A stretch of 64,000 nt of DNA from Sulfurovum sp. TSL1 (GTDB lineage: Bacteria; Campylobacterota; Campylobacteria; Campylobacterales; Sulfurovaceae). Position numbers and translations under genes: made by a program. Below, piece by piece: positions 1-8,852 of this stretch (positions are counted from its first letter, which is position 1; each line of letters starts with the position of its first letter). Under the pieces are notes generated by a model that ran no database searches, had not been told where the DNA came from, and was given only the letters and a program-made list of their open reading frames with translations. Location: NCBI RefSeq assembly GCF_019972135.1, contig NZ_BPFI01000002.1:242548-306547 (forward strand), given 5' to 3'.

Positions 1-1014
1 GAGTATGAAGCGATCTATGTAAACAAAGAGGGTGTGAAAAATCTCATGTTGAGTAAAAAGTTCTCAGAAGGGCCGCATCTTTGTTTTGCCGGGCATGTAG
101 ATGTCGTTCCTGCGGGAGATAAGTGGGATACAAACCCTTTTGTTCCCGTGATCAAAGAGGGCAATATCTATGCCCGTGGGGCACAAGATATGAAAAGCGG
201 AGTGGCCGCTTTTGTACAAGCCTGTAAAGAGAGTGAACATTTTGAAGGTACGCTCTCCGTACTGCTTACCTCCGATGAAGAAGGTGAGGGAAAATACGGT
301 ACGGCAGTGATGCTTGAGCACCTCAGAGAGATAGACTTTTTGCCGGATTACTGTATTGTTGCAGAACCGACGTGCGAGCGTGTCTTTGGAGATGCGATCA
401 AGATAGGCAGACGTGGCTCGATCAATGGATATTTGACGTTGAACGGCAAGCAGGGGCATGCTGCGTATCCTGAGAAAGCGATCAACCCGGTCCATCAGAT
501 AGCCACGATTCTAGATAAGATCGCGGGGATAGATCTGGATCAAGGGGATGATGATTTCGCACCGAGCAAAATGGTGATCACGGATATCCGTGCAGGTATG
601 GAAGTGACCAATGTGACACCAGGGACATTAAAAATGATGTTCAATGTACGTAATTCCACTAAAACTACACAACAAGAGGTTAAACTTCACATTGACAAAT
701 GTTTTGACGGCCTGGATTACAGTTTGGAATTAACGCAGGGTTCGTACCCGTTTGTAACGAAAAGAGATTCCAAGATCGTACAGAAGCTCACTTCAAGCAT
801 TAAAAATATTACGGGGGTGGAAACCAAATTCTCTACCGCCGGTGGTACGAGTGACGCCAGGTTTATGGGGGCTTATGGCATAGATGTGGTAGAGTTCGGT
901 GTGATCAATGATACGATTCATGCACCCAATGAAAGGACATCCATCAAAGAAGTCGAAGCACTTTGTGCTGTGTTTAAAGATACAGTGAAACATTTTAATG
1001 AAGGATCGATATGA
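1..1014 (+). CDS. dapE: Succinyl-diaminopimelate desuccinylase, 5'-truncated
   Basis: This M20-family di-zinc amidohydrolase removes succinate from N-succinyl-LL-diaminopimelate in lysine and peptidoglycan precursor synthesis. The reading frame is open from base 1, so about 40 N-terminal residues lie outside the window; the GTG at 34 is an internal codon, not the start. Visible metal and catalytic motifs are [16 protein letters not shown], the DEEGEG acidic pair, EPT, and the C-terminal NDTIHAPNE with the last metal-binding His. The stop overlaps the next start (ATGA at 1011), so the gene is probably co-transcribed with the exported thioredoxin-like gene. Confidence 0.95.
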   Translation, partial: EYEAIYVNKEGVKNLMLSKKFSEGPHLCFAGHVDVVPAGDKWDTNPFVPVIKEGNIYARGAQDMKSGVAAFVQACKESEHFEGTLSVLLTSDEEGEGKYGTAVMLEHLREIDFLPDYCIVAEPTCERVFGDAIKIGRRGSINGYLTLNGKQGHAAYPEKAINPVHQIATILDKIAGIDLDQGDDDFAPSKMVITDIRAGMEVTNVTPGTLKMMFNVRNSTKTTQQEVKLHIDKCFDGLDYSLELTQGSYPFVTKRDSKIVQKLTSSIKNITGVETKFSTAGGTSDARFMGAYGIDVVEFGVINDTIHAPNERTSIKEVEALCAVFKDTVKHFNEGSI

Positions 1015-1394
1015 ACAAAATAGTATTAAGCGTTGTACTTCTCTCAAGTCTGCTCTTTTCCGTAGAATGGAGTAAAGACCTGGAGACAGCATTTGCTGTA
1101 GCAAAAAAAGAACATAAAAACATTATGGTCTTGGTAGAAAGTGAAAACTGCAGATGGTGTAAAAAACTAAAACACCGTACGCTGGCAGATGAAGCGGTAG
1201 AGAAGAGACTCGAAAAGTTTGTGACCGTCAAGGTCATGAGAGAAGATGCTTTTGCAATGTCTGAATTGCCGGAGGTCAAAGGTGTCCCTACGATTTTTTT
1301 TATGAATGAAGACAAGGTCATTTCAGATGAAATTCTGGGTTATGTGGATGTAGAGGATATTATCTATTATATCAATGATATAGAAAAAAAGTAG
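1011..1394 (+). CDS. Exported thioredoxin-fold protein (CRWC)
   Basis: A 127-residue protein with a hydrophobic N-terminus (about residues 1-17) that looks like a signal peptide, followed by a single thioredoxin-like domain with a CRWC redox motif at about residues 47-50 and the cis-proline segment VKGVPTIFF. It resembles the thioredoxin_7/SoxW-type periplasmic group. It overlaps dapE by 4 bases and is followed by a second protein of the same kind. Likely role: thiol-disulfide exchange or sulfane-sulfur handling in the periplasm; this is inferred from fold and from the sulfur-oxidation genes nearby. Confidence 0.8.
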   Translation: MNKIVLSVVLLSSLLFSVEWSKDLETAFAVAKKEHKNIMVLVESENCRWCKKLKHRTLADEAVEKRLEKFVTVKVMREDAFAMSELPEVKGVPTIFFMNEDKVISDEILGYVDVEDIIYYINDIEKK

Positions 1395-1400
1395 AGATCA

Positions 1401-1928
1401 GTGTTAAAGAGTCAAGGCATCATCACAGCTATTACATGGATCGGGCTGCTCTTTTCTCCCGCCTGTGCTGAAGAAACAGTCCAAACAGAGAAGACCACTA
1501 TTTTTAAAGGTCAAAAAGATGAAACGACCCAGATCGTGCAACACAAAGCAGGTACCCCTCTTGCCTATGAGACACTGAGTTGGGAAACAGATATGGATCA
1601 TGCTTTTGAACGTGCCAAAAAAGAGCATAAAAATGTCATGATCATGGTAGAAGATACACGGTGTAAATGGTGTAAAAATATCAAAAAAGGTGCTTTGTCC
1701 GATCCAAATGTACAGGATAAACTGCAATCTTATATCTTGTTAAGAGTACAAAGATCAGACAAGAAGACCGCTGCACGTATTGAGGATTTCACCGGCGCGA
1801 TCCCGAGTTTTTATTTTATGCAGCCGGACCAGGAACTGTTTGAATCGGTAGTGGGCTATTTTGCTACAGAGGATTTTTTAAGTTTTCTCAAGGGTATTGA
1901 AGAAGAGAATGAGGTCTTTGATCTATGA
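1401..1928 (+). CDS. Exported thioredoxin-fold protein (CKWC)
   Basis: A 175-residue protein starting at GTG, with an N-terminal hydrophobic signal-like segment ending near SPACAEE, a linker of about 45 residues, then a thioredoxin-like domain with CKWC at about residues 88-91 and a cis-proline segment GAIPSFYFM. The segment AFERAKKEHKNVMIMVE closely matches [17 protein letters not shown] in the preceding protein, so the two are paralogues. The end overlaps the histidine kinase start by 4 bases, suggesting one transcript. Substrate unknown. Confidence 0.78.
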   Translation: MLKSQGIITAITWIGLLFSPACAEETVQTEKTTIFKGQKDETTQIVQHKAGTPLAYETLSWETDMDHAFERAKKEHKNVMIMVEDTRCKWCKNIKKGALSDPNVQDKLQSYILLRVQRSDKKTAARIEDFTGAIPSFYFMQPDQELFESVVGYFATEDFLSFLKGIEEENEVFDL

Positions 1929-2947
1929 TCTTCAGGCGTCCCTATTTTACAGAATATATTATGGCAAGGCTCGTAACCCTGGCTGTTTTTACCGGATTTG
2001 TTTTTAGTACACTTTTGTATATCTTTATTCCTGAAGCCGATATTGCTTTTGTTGCTATAGTACTTTTGATATCAGGTTTCTCCGTATTTATTTATGCGAT
2101 AAACCGCGGGGCAAGACACATGGAAAATGAACTCCGGCTTATCAATACATATTTGGAAAATCTTGAAAAAACAGAAAAGATAGACTATCAGGCACAATTT
2201 TTTACCCAAGAGTTTGAAGATATCAACCAGAACCTGATCAAAGTACTTGACAGTGCTAAGAAACGTGAAGATATCAAGCAGCGTTACAACGCAAAACTGA
2301 AGCTTAAAAATCGCCAGCGTGCAGATATGATCTCAGCCATCGCCCATGAGTTTCGTAACCCTATCGCTTCTATCATGGGATATGCCCAGACATTGGAGGA
2401 AGATAAAGAGATCCCTCAGGCATTGCAGGAAAAATTTTTAAATAAGATCTATAATAATGGTGTAAAAATTGAAGCACTCCTCAGCAGACTGGTACTCTGG
2501 AATAAGTTTGAGAGTGGTGAAGCCACACTGCATCCAAGTCAGTTTGACCTCTATACACTGGCACAGGAAGTGACAACATCTTTGGAAGAGAAGTACCCTC
2601 AAAGAGAGATCGTATTGCAGGGGCGTAGTTATAGGGTCGAAGCGGACCGTACACTTCTGGAGATCGTACTCAAAAACCTGATAGAAAATGCACTGAAGTA
2701 TTCAAAAGATGAAGTTGTGGTCACAATGGATGAGGGACATATCTCGGTGATAGATAAAGGTGCAGGTATCTCTCCTTCGGATATTGACAAAGTCACTAAA
2801 AAGTTTTATCGTTCGGGTACACACAGCTGGGATAACTCTATGGGACTGGGGCTCTCCATCGTCAAGCGTATCCTCGCGTTACACGGTACGGAACTGGAGA
2901 TCCAGAGTGAGGAGGAAAAGGGCTCTACCTTCTCTTTTACGCTTTAA
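1925..2947 (+). CDS. Sensor histidine kinase (orphan)
   Basis: A 340-residue inner-membrane kinase. Two transmembrane helices lie at about residues 10-60 with almost no periplasmic loop, then a coiled linker, a HisKA domain with the phospho-accepting His in AIAHEFRNPIASIMGY, and a HATPase_c domain with N box NLIENALKYS, G1 box DKGAGIS and G2 box GLGLSIVKR. The short periplasmic segment suggests it senses a membrane or cytoplasmic cue or a partner protein. No response regulator is adjacent in the window. The upstream gene overlaps by 4 bases, so it may work with the thioredoxin-like proteins. Confidence 0.9.
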   Translation: MIFRRPYFTEYIMARLVTLAVFTGFVFSTLLYIFIPEADIAFVAIVLLISGFSVFIYAINRGARHMENELRLINTYLENLEKTEKIDYQAQFFTQEFEDINQNLIKVLDSAKKREDIKQRYNAKLKLKNRQRADMISAIAHEFRNPIASIMGYAQTLEEDKEIPQALQEKFLNKIYNNGVKIEALLSRLVLWNKFESGEATLHPSQFDLYTLAQEVTTSLEEKYPQREIVLQGRSYRVEADRTLLEIVLKNLIENALKYSKDEVVVTMDEGHISVIDKGAGISPSDIDKVTKKFYRSGTHSWDNSMGLGLSIVKRILALHGTELEIQSEEEKGSTFSFTL

Positions 2948-2980
2948 AATTTTTCGTTGGTACATACCGCTTTTAATCTA

Positions 2981-3448
2981 TTAATCCCAGATAGGTACGT
3001 AGGCATACCCTTCATTCTGTTTGTCTATCAAACCTATCGTTGTATTGGGGATGACCTTTACAAAGTCATAGACATCTTTTTTTTCCAGATCATGTTTCCT
3101 CAAGCCCACCCCGCATACCAAAAATTCTACATCATAGGTTTCGGCCAGTGTTTGAATACGTTTTCCAAGTGATTGATACGTAGCAAGTAATGCTTTGTCA
3201 TCTTTGTACTTACTGTTTGCAGGGTCTTTTAGAAAGAACTTGTAGCTACCGCCATGAATGACAACCGTAACATCAAGCTCGCGGAGAGTACTTTCATAAT
3301 GTGCTTTATTTGCGACTATGGCACTTAAAATACGCAGTTCAAAATTATCCAGATCTTTGGTTGTCAGATCGTACACTACTTTGGCAGGCGCTTCTTGTGC
3401 GTAGAGTATGCCTAGAGTGAGCAGTAGACTCAAGATAATTTTTTTCAT
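2981..3448 (-). CDS. Exported DsrE-family protein
   Basis: A 155-residue protein with an N-terminal signal peptide (MKKIILSLLLTLGILYAQ) and a DsrE/DsrF-like (YchN-type) domain. It has one Cys, in the segment VEFLVCGVGLRK, aligned with the Cys of the CxNTM motif in three related proteins in this window (8128, 8853 and 16988). The C-terminal motif ending QNEGYAYVPI is shared with them. DsrE proteins carry sulfur on cysteine in the cytoplasm; an exported version would act on periplasmic sulfur. The gene is convergent with the kinase at 1925 and divergent from the Cache-sensor operon. Confidence 0.8.
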   Translation of the reverse strand: MKKIILSLLLTLGILYAQEAPAKVVYDLTTKDLDNFELRILSAIVANKAHYESTLRELDVTVVIHGGSYKFFLKDPANSKYKDDKALLATYQSLGKRIQTLAETYDVEFLVCGVGLRKHDLEKKDVYDFVKVIPNTTIGLIDKQNEGYAYVPIWD

Positions 3449-3485
3449 GTATGTTCCTTTTAGTAAGTTTAAGATAGGATAGCGT

Positions 3486-3491
3486 TATAAT
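3486..3491 (+). promoter_or_regulatory. Candidate -10 box of the Cache-sensor/two-component operon
   Basis: TATAAT lies 41 bases before the start codon at 3532, followed by an A/T-rich leader and AGGAAT as a weak ribosome site. There is no convincing -35 hexamer, which is usual for sigma-70 promoters in this phylum. Confidence 0.45.
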
Positions 3492-3531
3492 ATTAAAAAA
3501 ATATAAATTTTAAGGAATAGGATCCCACTTT

Positions 3532-4668
3532 ATGCGTGTAAAAATGAAATCATGTACACCTTCAAAGTACATCAGTAAAATAGCAGCCTATATTACTTTT
3601 GGTGTATTAATGATCCTTTTTATCTCTGTTTTCTTTTTTGTAAAACAGAGTAAAGAGGACAGGCTCATCAGTCTGGGTGATCAGTTGGTAAGTGATTTTA
3701 GAGCAGGACTTGACTATGAGATGGCCGATCTTCTCTCATTGTCCTTGGCCCTCTCTGAAGATGGTGAACTTAAAAATGCATTGACCGCAGGAGATGAGTC
3801 TCAAGGATATCGTATCTTGAGTAGGATCACAGAACGGTTTAAAAAATATACACATGTCAAAACCCTGCGTATCCAGGTACTCACCCCGGACTTTTTTATT
3901 TTTGCACGAAGTTGGGATGAAGGGTATGAGGGGATGCCTATCTGGTGGTTCAGAGAGGATCTGGCCTCACTGGATAAGAACAGCCAGCCAAAAGTAGGGA
4001 TGGAAACGGGTAGACTACTGACTCTGAAGGCTACGATCCCTATGCGCAGCGGAGATAAGGTCCTGGGTTATCTAGAAGTGATCAAATTTATCGATGATTT
4101 TACACTGAAATTACGTAAAAAAGGTATCGAGCTTTTTGCACTGATGGATGAGAAATATCTGGAACAAGCTGAACTGATGCGAAATTTCCCTCTGTTAAAT
4201 GGATATGTGATCTCCAATCAAAACTATAACCAACAGTACATGGATAAAATAGAAATGATGGACTGGGATGCTCTGTTGCTCAATAATTATGAATATGAAG
4301 ATGGTATACTTTATTTATATGAACCGATGGTCAATGGAGCAGGAAAACAGATCGGAATATACCTTTTATGTATCTCGAAGGATGTATTGAAACAATATGA
4401 AAAGGCAGATCAAAGTGTGTCGGTCTTCACTCAGTTCTCAGATGAAGATATAAAAAATGTGGTAGATGCCTGGCAGACACCGCACGACAGTTTCCGTAAC
4501 GCTTATGATAAGGAGCTCATAGGGATCTTGCCGAAGCTGAACGATGAAGATAAAAAAGAACTTGAAGTAGAAGCGAAACGTATACTCTATGGCTACAGCA
4601 AAGATGAACTTATTGATATCATTGTTGAAAATAAGCATAATGAGAAAAAGTCAGGGACGATAAAATGA
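3532..4668 (+). CDS. Membrane Cache-domain sensory protein
   Basis: A 378-residue protein with a transmembrane helix at about residues 17-38 and a large periplasmic region resembling Cache ligand-binding domains (RIQVLTPDFFIFARSWD... and MRSGDKVLGYLEVIKFIDDF are typical Cache segments). There is a possible second hydrophobic stretch near residues 275-285, but no methyl-accepting, kinase or GGDEF domain follows. The C-terminal 90 residues are charged and probably helical. The stop overlaps the downstream regulator start by 4 bases, so it is likely the ligand-binding input subunit for that two-component pair. Ligand unknown; a sulfur compound is a reasonable guess from position. Confidence 0.7.
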   Translation: MRVKMKSCTPSKYISKIAAYITFGVLMILFISVFFFVKQSKEDRLISLGDQLVSDFRAGLDYEMADLLSLSLALSEDGELKNALTAGDESQGYRILSRITERFKKYTHVKTLRIQVLTPDFFIFARSWDEGYEGMPIWWFREDLASLDKNSQPKVGMETGRLLTLKATIPMRSGDKVLGYLEVIKFIDDFTLKLRKKGIELFALMDEKYLEQAELMRNFPLLNGYVISNQNYNQQYMDKIEMMDWDALLLNNYEYEDGILYLYEPMVNGAGKQIGIYLLCISKDVLKQYEKADQSVSVFTQFSDEDIKNVVDAWQTPHDSFRNAYDKELIGILPKLNDEDKKELEVEAKRILYGYSKDELIDIIVENKHNEKKSGTIK

Positions 4669-5324
4669 AAATACTAATTTTAGAAGATGAAAGCATACTT
4701 GCACTCAGTATGAGTGAATTTTTGGAAGAGAGCGGGTATGAGGTTGAATGTTTCACAGATTCTGAGGCAGCGTATGATGCGATTTACGAGAATGTGTATG
4801 ATCTGCTGCTTCTGGATGTGAAAGTACCTGGTGAAAAAAACGGTTTTGAGATGTTGGAAGAGTTACGGGAAGATGGCAATATCACACCAGCTATTTTCAT
4901 TACCTCGTTGACGGACATCGATGATCTGAGTCGGGGGTATGAGTGTGGTGCCTGTGATTATATACGGAAACCTTTTGACCTTGCAGAGCTTAAGTTTCGG
5001 GTAGAACAGGTGATGAAAGTACAATGTTTCGCTTCCTCAGAAGAGAGCATAGAACTGCCATCGGGGTATAGTTATGACCTTAAAAAGATGAAGCTTACTT
5101 TTAATGGAGAAACGGTACAACTTGCCAAGACAGAGGCAAAGATATTGGAACTTCTTATCAAAAAAAGAGGCTCTGTTGTAAGTTGTGAAATGTTTTGGGA
5201 AGAGGTATGGGGAGAGTGGGTGGACCCTGCAAATATTCGTGTACAGGTAGGCAGTTTACGTAAAAAACTTGAAAAAGATTTTATTAAAAATGTACGTGGT
5301 GTAGGGTATAGTATTGATTTTTAA
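4665..5324 (+). CDS. OmpR/PhoB-family response regulator
   Basis: A 219-residue regulator. The receiver domain has the acidic pair ED at residues 7-8, phospho-acceptor Asp51 in LLLLDVKVPG, a conserved Thr in FITS, and Lys in YIRKPF. A C-terminal winged-helix domain (about residues 130-219) ends with the typical VRGVGYSIDF. It overlaps the Cache gene upstream and the kinase downstream. Regulators of this family usually bind direct repeats with an 11-bp period, and such TTTACA repeats occur at four promoters in the next 13 kb, so it is the best candidate activator of the sox region (inference). Confidence 0.93.
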   Translation: MKILILEDESILALSMSEFLEESGYEVECFTDSEAAYDAIYENVYDLLLLDVKVPGEKNGFEMLEELREDGNITPAIFITSLTDIDDLSRGYECGACDYIRKPFDLAELKFRVEQVMKVQCFASSEESIELPSGYSYDLKKMKLTFNGETVQLAKTEAKILELLIKKRGSVVSCEMFWEEVWGEWVDPANIRVQVGSLRKKLEKDFIKNVRGVGYSIDF

Positions 5325-6459
5325 TACCGATGATTTTGCCCGTAAATATGCGCTTATCTATACCGGGATATTGGCTGTTCTGTTGATAGCACCGCTGGTG
5401 GTCTATATGCAGCTGCTTTTACAGATTGATGAAGCAAAAGTAAAACTTTCTCTTGAATCTCAGGCAAAGAAGATCATCACTTCCATGCAGCAGTACCAAA
5501 ATGAAGATCAAGTCTACTATTTCCCACGCTATAAAGAGTATAAAGCGGCACTCTATACGGACCAGTATGAAGAGATATTTTCAAATTTAGAGTTTGAACC
5601 TTTGTCCTTTACGGAAGGGTTTCATCAAAAAAGAAACCGTTATTATTATGTCTATCCTCTTCCAAACGGTTATTATTTCGGTGCAAACTATCTATTGGTA
5701 TCTACCGTACATACAGCCTATGATATTTACTTTTTTGCCGCGATGGTGATGATCGCTATTGTGATCGCTCTGTTCATATTTTCATTTTTATTACTGAGAA
5801 ACTTTTCAAGGCCTTTCGAAAAACTCAATATGCAGCTTGATAATTTCATCAAAGATTCTATGCATGAGATCAATACACCTTTGAGTATCATTAACCTCAA
5901 TTCGGATCTTTTTGCCAGTAAATATGGTGAAAATAAATATCTGTTACGTATGAAGTCTGCTGCCAAAACCCTTGCCACTATTTACAATGATATGGATTAT
6001 CTTGTGAAAGAAGGGAGGGTCAAGTATAAAAAAAGCACCTTGGACTTTGGAGAATTTATCCAAAACAGAGTCGATTATTTTCAGGAAATAGCAAATCTCA
6101 AGCAGATACAGCTCCATACGAATATCCTTCCGGGACTCACACATACATTTTCAAAAACGAAACTGCAGCGTATTGTTGACAATACGATCTCCAATGCGAT
6201 CAAATACAGTAATGACAATAGTGATGTTGAGGTCAATGTATATATGAAGGATGCACATATAGTCTTTGAAGTAAGAGATCATGGTGTCGGTATCAAGGAT
6301 ACCAGTAAAATATTTTCACGATACTATAGAGAAAATGAAGCCAAAGGTGGTTTTGGAATAGGGTTGAATATCGTAAAGAAAATTATTGATGAAGAGAATA
6401 TTCTTTTAGAGGTCGATTCAAAATTTGGAGAAGGCACAAGATTCCGCTATACCTTTTAA
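5314..6459 (+). CDS. Sensor histidine kinase paired with the upstream regulator
   Basis: A 381-residue kinase with two transmembrane helices (about residues 10-33 and 140-165) flanking a periplasmic sensor region of about 110 residues. The HisKA phospho-acceptor is in SMHEINTPLSII, and the HATPase_c domain has N box DNTISNAIKYS, G1 box DHGVGIKD and G2 box GFGIGLNIVKK. The proposed start is TTG at 5314, overlapping the regulator by 11 bases; no in-frame ATG is better placed. With the Cache protein and the regulator it forms a three-gene signalling operon immediately upstream of the sulfur-oxidation genes. Confidence 0.9.
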   Translation: MIFNTDDFARKYALIYTGILAVLLIAPLVVYMQLLLQIDEAKVKLSLESQAKKIITSMQQYQNEDQVYYFPRYKEYKAALYTDQYEEIFSNLEFEPLSFTEGFHQKRNRYYYVYPLPNGYYFGANYLLVSTVHTAYDIYFFAAMVMIAIVIALFIFSFLLLRNFSRPFEKLNMQLDNFIKDSMHEINTPLSIINLNSDLFASKYGENKYLLRMKSAAKTLATIYNDMDYLVKEGRVKYKKSTLDFGEFIQNRVDYFQEIANLKQIQLHTNILPGLTHTFSKTKLQRIVDNTISNAIKYSNDNSDVEVNVYMKDAHIVFEVRDHGVGIKDTSKIFSRYYRENEAKGGFGIGLNIVKKIIDEENILLEVDSKFGEGTRFRYTF

Positions 6460-6652
6460 GCTCCTCTCCCCTTTTACAATATAAAACAAAAATACATAGA
6501 TAAAAAATGTTGATAGTTTTACCCATATAACTTTATAGAACAGATAAGGCCAGCTTTTTTTTAGCTGGAGATTGACACCAAAAAAACAGATTATTGTATA
6601 AAGCACTATTTTTCAAATACATTAAAATATTTTATATTTAATAATAAATTAT

Positions 6653-6684
6653 TTTACACATATTTTACACTTAACCGCTAAGAT
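6653..6684 (+). promoter_or_regulatory. Promoter with 11-bp-phased TTTACA repeats (porin/DsrE operon)
   Basis: TTTACA occurs at 6653-6658 and again at 6664-6669 (exact 11-bp period, both extended as TTTTACAC). A -10-like TAAGAT follows at 6679-6684, 15 bases after the start of the second hexamer, and the gene starts 29 bases later. The second hexamer takes the place of the -35 region, as expected for activation by an OmpR/PhoB-type protein. Confidence 0.6.
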
Positions 6685-6713
6685 ACCTCTTCAACTTATA
6701 AACAGGAGAGGAA

Positions 6714-8114
6714 ATGACACAAGGAAAAACAAGTGTTTCAAAACGATCACTATTGAAATTTGCTTTGGTTGCACCGCTATTATTTAGTGGGCTGGAAGTG
6801 AATGCAGCAAACTGGCTCATGCTTCAGGGTACACAACCTGATATGGTAGCACCCAAAGGGGTGAAAGTACCGTATAGAAGCAAGGTGCCTAAAGTATGGG
6901 GTTTTATTCAAGCCAACTACAAAAAAGATTTTGGAGATGTCTTTATCGCACCGGATGGAAAAAATAAAACGCCGTTTTCATACCTTAACCCAAATCTGGA
7001 AGATCAAGAAGGTTTTAGTATTTTCAGAGCACGGCTGGCAGTTAGGGGGATGGCTGACAGCGAGAACCTTGTCAACTATTTCTTTATGACAGAGTTTGGA
7101 AACAGTGCTGTAAATAATCTTGCCGGGCATGATGTGGCTACCTATTTTACGGATGCTTCTATTACACTCAAGCATATACCAGGAGCTAAAGTTCGAATGG
7201 GGATGTTCAAGACACCTGGAAGTGAAGAGGGCCTTCGAGCGGTATTTGTCTCTCCTTATATAGAATTTACGACGATGACAAATCACCATCTTCTTGAACG
7301 CCAGATCAGTGATGTGGGTTCTGCACAGACTGGTGCAGCTGCCGGAGGTGCTTCGACAACGCATTATACTAGTACAAGCATAGATAAGCCTATAGCGGCA
7401 TTCAGAGATAAAGGGGTACAGATCTTTGATACCTTTAAATTTCAGGATGACTGGTCACTGAGTTATGCCTATATGTATGGTAGCGGTACAGGTATTTCCC
7501 ACAGCAGTTCCAATGATCAGGCAACCAATTACGGGTACCTGGCATTAGAACAGGAATTTGGAAAAGGCAAGGGATTCTATACCGAAGCGATGAAATTCTA
7601 CGTATGGGGTCAGAACGGTAAACGTACATTGTATTCTGCAGCAGACGGAGAAATGGAATTTGACCGTAAACGTTATGGTGTAGGAATGACCTACTATCGT
7701 AACGGACTGCGATTTGAAGCAGAGTATATGAAAGCAAAAGGTATGATATTTACCGGTGCAAAAGAAGTAGATGTCGATCCGAATCCTGCTACGGAAGATT
7801 GGCAGTTTCAGTTTGCTGTAGGCAATGAAAATGAAGCTGATGGTGGTTATGTGAACTTACAATACGAGATCATACCTAATAAGTTTGAAGTGTTCGGGCG
7901 TTATGACTACTGTGATCGTTTGACCCATGATATCAAGGGAGAACGCAATTTTAAAACAACCACTTTAGGAGCTTCTTATCGTTATAGAGGTCCAACACGT
8001 ATTGACTTGAACTATATTATGAAAGATGCAGAAGCACCGGGCAATCCAAATGCACAAAAAGTATTAGACAATATGGGTGATCGGATCGCGGTTCAGATTA
8101 CGGCAGCTTTTTAA
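6714..8114 (+). CDS. Outer-membrane porin, OprP/OprO-like
   Basis: A 466-residue outer-membrane beta-barrel protein with an N-terminal signal peptide (cleavage probably after VNAA near residue 33) and repeated amphipathic strands with aromatic ends, finishing in AVQITAAF with a terminal Phe as BAM substrates have. The strands FSIFRARLAVRGMADSENLVNYFFM and the segment VRMGMFKTPGSEE are typical of phosphate-selective-type porins. The basic residue SKRSLLKF near the N-terminus is not a twin-arginine motif. It is followed after 13 bases by a DsrE-like gene, so it may let a sulfur anion such as thiosulfate into the periplasm. Substrate not shown by sequence. Confidence 0.82.
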   Translation: MTQGKTSVSKRSLLKFALVAPLLFSGLEVNAANWLMLQGTQPDMVAPKGVKVPYRSKVPKVWGFIQANYKKDFGDVFIAPDGKNKTPFSYLNPNLEDQEGFSIFRARLAVRGMADSENLVNYFFMTEFGNSAVNNLAGHDVATYFTDASITLKHIPGAKVRMGMFKTPGSEEGLRAVFVSPYIEFTTMTNHHLLERQISDVGSAQTGAAAGGASTTHYTSTSIDKPIAAFRDKGVQIFDTFKFQDDWSLSYAYMYGSGTGISHSSSNDQATNYGYLALEQEFGKGKGFYTEAMKFYVWGQNGKRTLYSAADGEMEFDRKRYGVGMTYYRNGLRFEAEYMKAKGMIFTGAKEVDVDPNPATEDWQFQFAVGNENEADGGYVNLQYEIIPNKFEVFGRYDYCDRLTHDIKGERNFKTTTLGASYRYRGPTRIDLNYIMKDAEAPGNPNAQKVLDNMGDRIAVQITAAF

Positions 8115-8127
8115 GAAAGGATAAAGA

Positions 8128-8634
8128 ATGAAACTTAAAAAAAACCTATGGGTGATTATGGCATTTATGATGACAGCTGCCTTACCTGCACTGGCTAAAG
8201 AGAAGAGAGAAAATGATGTTGTAAAAATCGTCTATCAATGTGATTTCCCTGATGTACAGCGTATGCATCTTATGATCAATACTCTGAACAATGCTGTAAA
8301 ACATTACCAGAGTACATTGGAAGAGTATGAGATCGATATCGTTGCTCTTGGTCCCTGTCTGCAATATTTGATGAAGGACTTTAAAAATACTGGATTTGAG
8401 AAAAAACCTTATATTGACCGTGGCGGACCTGCAGGAAACGGTACGGCAGGACGTATCAAGAATTTACTCATGACCGCAGGTGACAATATGAAAATCATTG
8501 GATGCCAGAATACCATGAAGAAGAAAAATGTTACAGAAGAACAAATGGAGGATTATGTAGAACTTACTCCAGCCGGGATCATTAAGATCATTGATCTTCA
8601 GCGCGAGGGTTATTCGTATATAAAAATAATGTAA
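8128..8634 (+). CDS. Exported DsrE-family protein, tandem copy 1
   Basis: A 168-residue protein with a signal peptide (cleavage near ALAKEK) and a DsrE-like domain. Conserved cysteines lie in VYQCDFPD, GPCLQYLMKDF and GCQNTMKKKN, the last matching the likely sulfur-carrying Cys of DsrE proteins; the C-terminus ends with a GIIKIIDLQREGYSY segment. It follows the porin by 13 bases in the same operon. It is a close paralogue of the next gene; the first 32 nucleotides of the two coding regions are identical. Likely role: sulfur binding or transfer in the periplasm (inference). Confidence 0.82.
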   Translation: MKLKKNLWVIMAFMMTAALPALAKEKRENDVVKIVYQCDFPDVQRMHLMINTLNNAVKHYQSTLEEYEIDIVALGPCLQYLMKDFKNTGFEKKPYIDRGGPAGNGTAGRIKNLLMTAGDNMKIIGCQNTMKKKNVTEEQMEDYVELTPAGIIKIIDLQREGYSYIKIM

Positions 8635-8651
8635 TACTTCTTACCCAGATC

Positions 8652-8681
8652 AAGCATAGACAGCTTAGACTGTTTGTGCTT
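8652..8681 (+). terminator. Hairpin after the porin/DsrE operon
   Basis: Arms 8652-8663 and 8670-8681 form a 12-bp RNA stem (two G-U pairs) with a 6-base loop, 18 bases after the stop codon. A pyrimidine-rich but not pure T tract follows. It probably separates this operon from the second DsrE gene, which has its own promoter. Confidence 0.5.
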
Positions 8682-8786
8682 CTCTTCATTTTCCTTACAA
8701 CTGCATATTCAAAACATCATTTGCTTTTTCTCTGATAAAAAATCACATACTTAAATAAAGTATAACAATACACAGTTAGCAACATG

Positions 8787-8820
8787 CTTACACTTCTTTT
8801 ACACACTGGGGTGCTAAGAT
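8787..8820 (+). promoter_or_regulatory. Promoter with 11-bp-phased CTTACAC/TTTACAC repeats (second DsrE gene)
   Basis: CTTACAC at 8787-8793 and TTTACAC at 8798-8804 are spaced by 11 bp. A -10-like TAAGAT lies at 8815-8820, 17 bases after the second repeat start. The gene starts at 8853 after AAAGGA. The layout copies the porin promoter at 6653, including the context GCTAAGATA. Confidence 0.58.
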
Positions 8821-8852
8821 ATTTCATGAGTATCCTATAAAAAGGATCAAGT

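Noticed and set aside
64..495. Minus-strand open frame inside dapE and similar long antisense frames in glmS, glnD, aclA and the Mo-enzyme gene
   Set aside because: They lie opposite well-supported genes, have no ribosome sites or recognisable domains, and their composition is that of a shadow frame.
6550..6568. CCAGCT/AGCTGG hairpin after the kinase gene, considered as a terminator
   Set aside because: The T tract is in the loop rather than after the stem and the stem is only 6 bp.
6572..6586. 15-base match TTGACACCAAAAAAA shared with 40842-40856, both upstream of outer-membrane genes
   Set aside because: A 15-base repeat with a poly-A half is expected by chance in 64 kb of AT-rich DNA, and distances to the genes differ.
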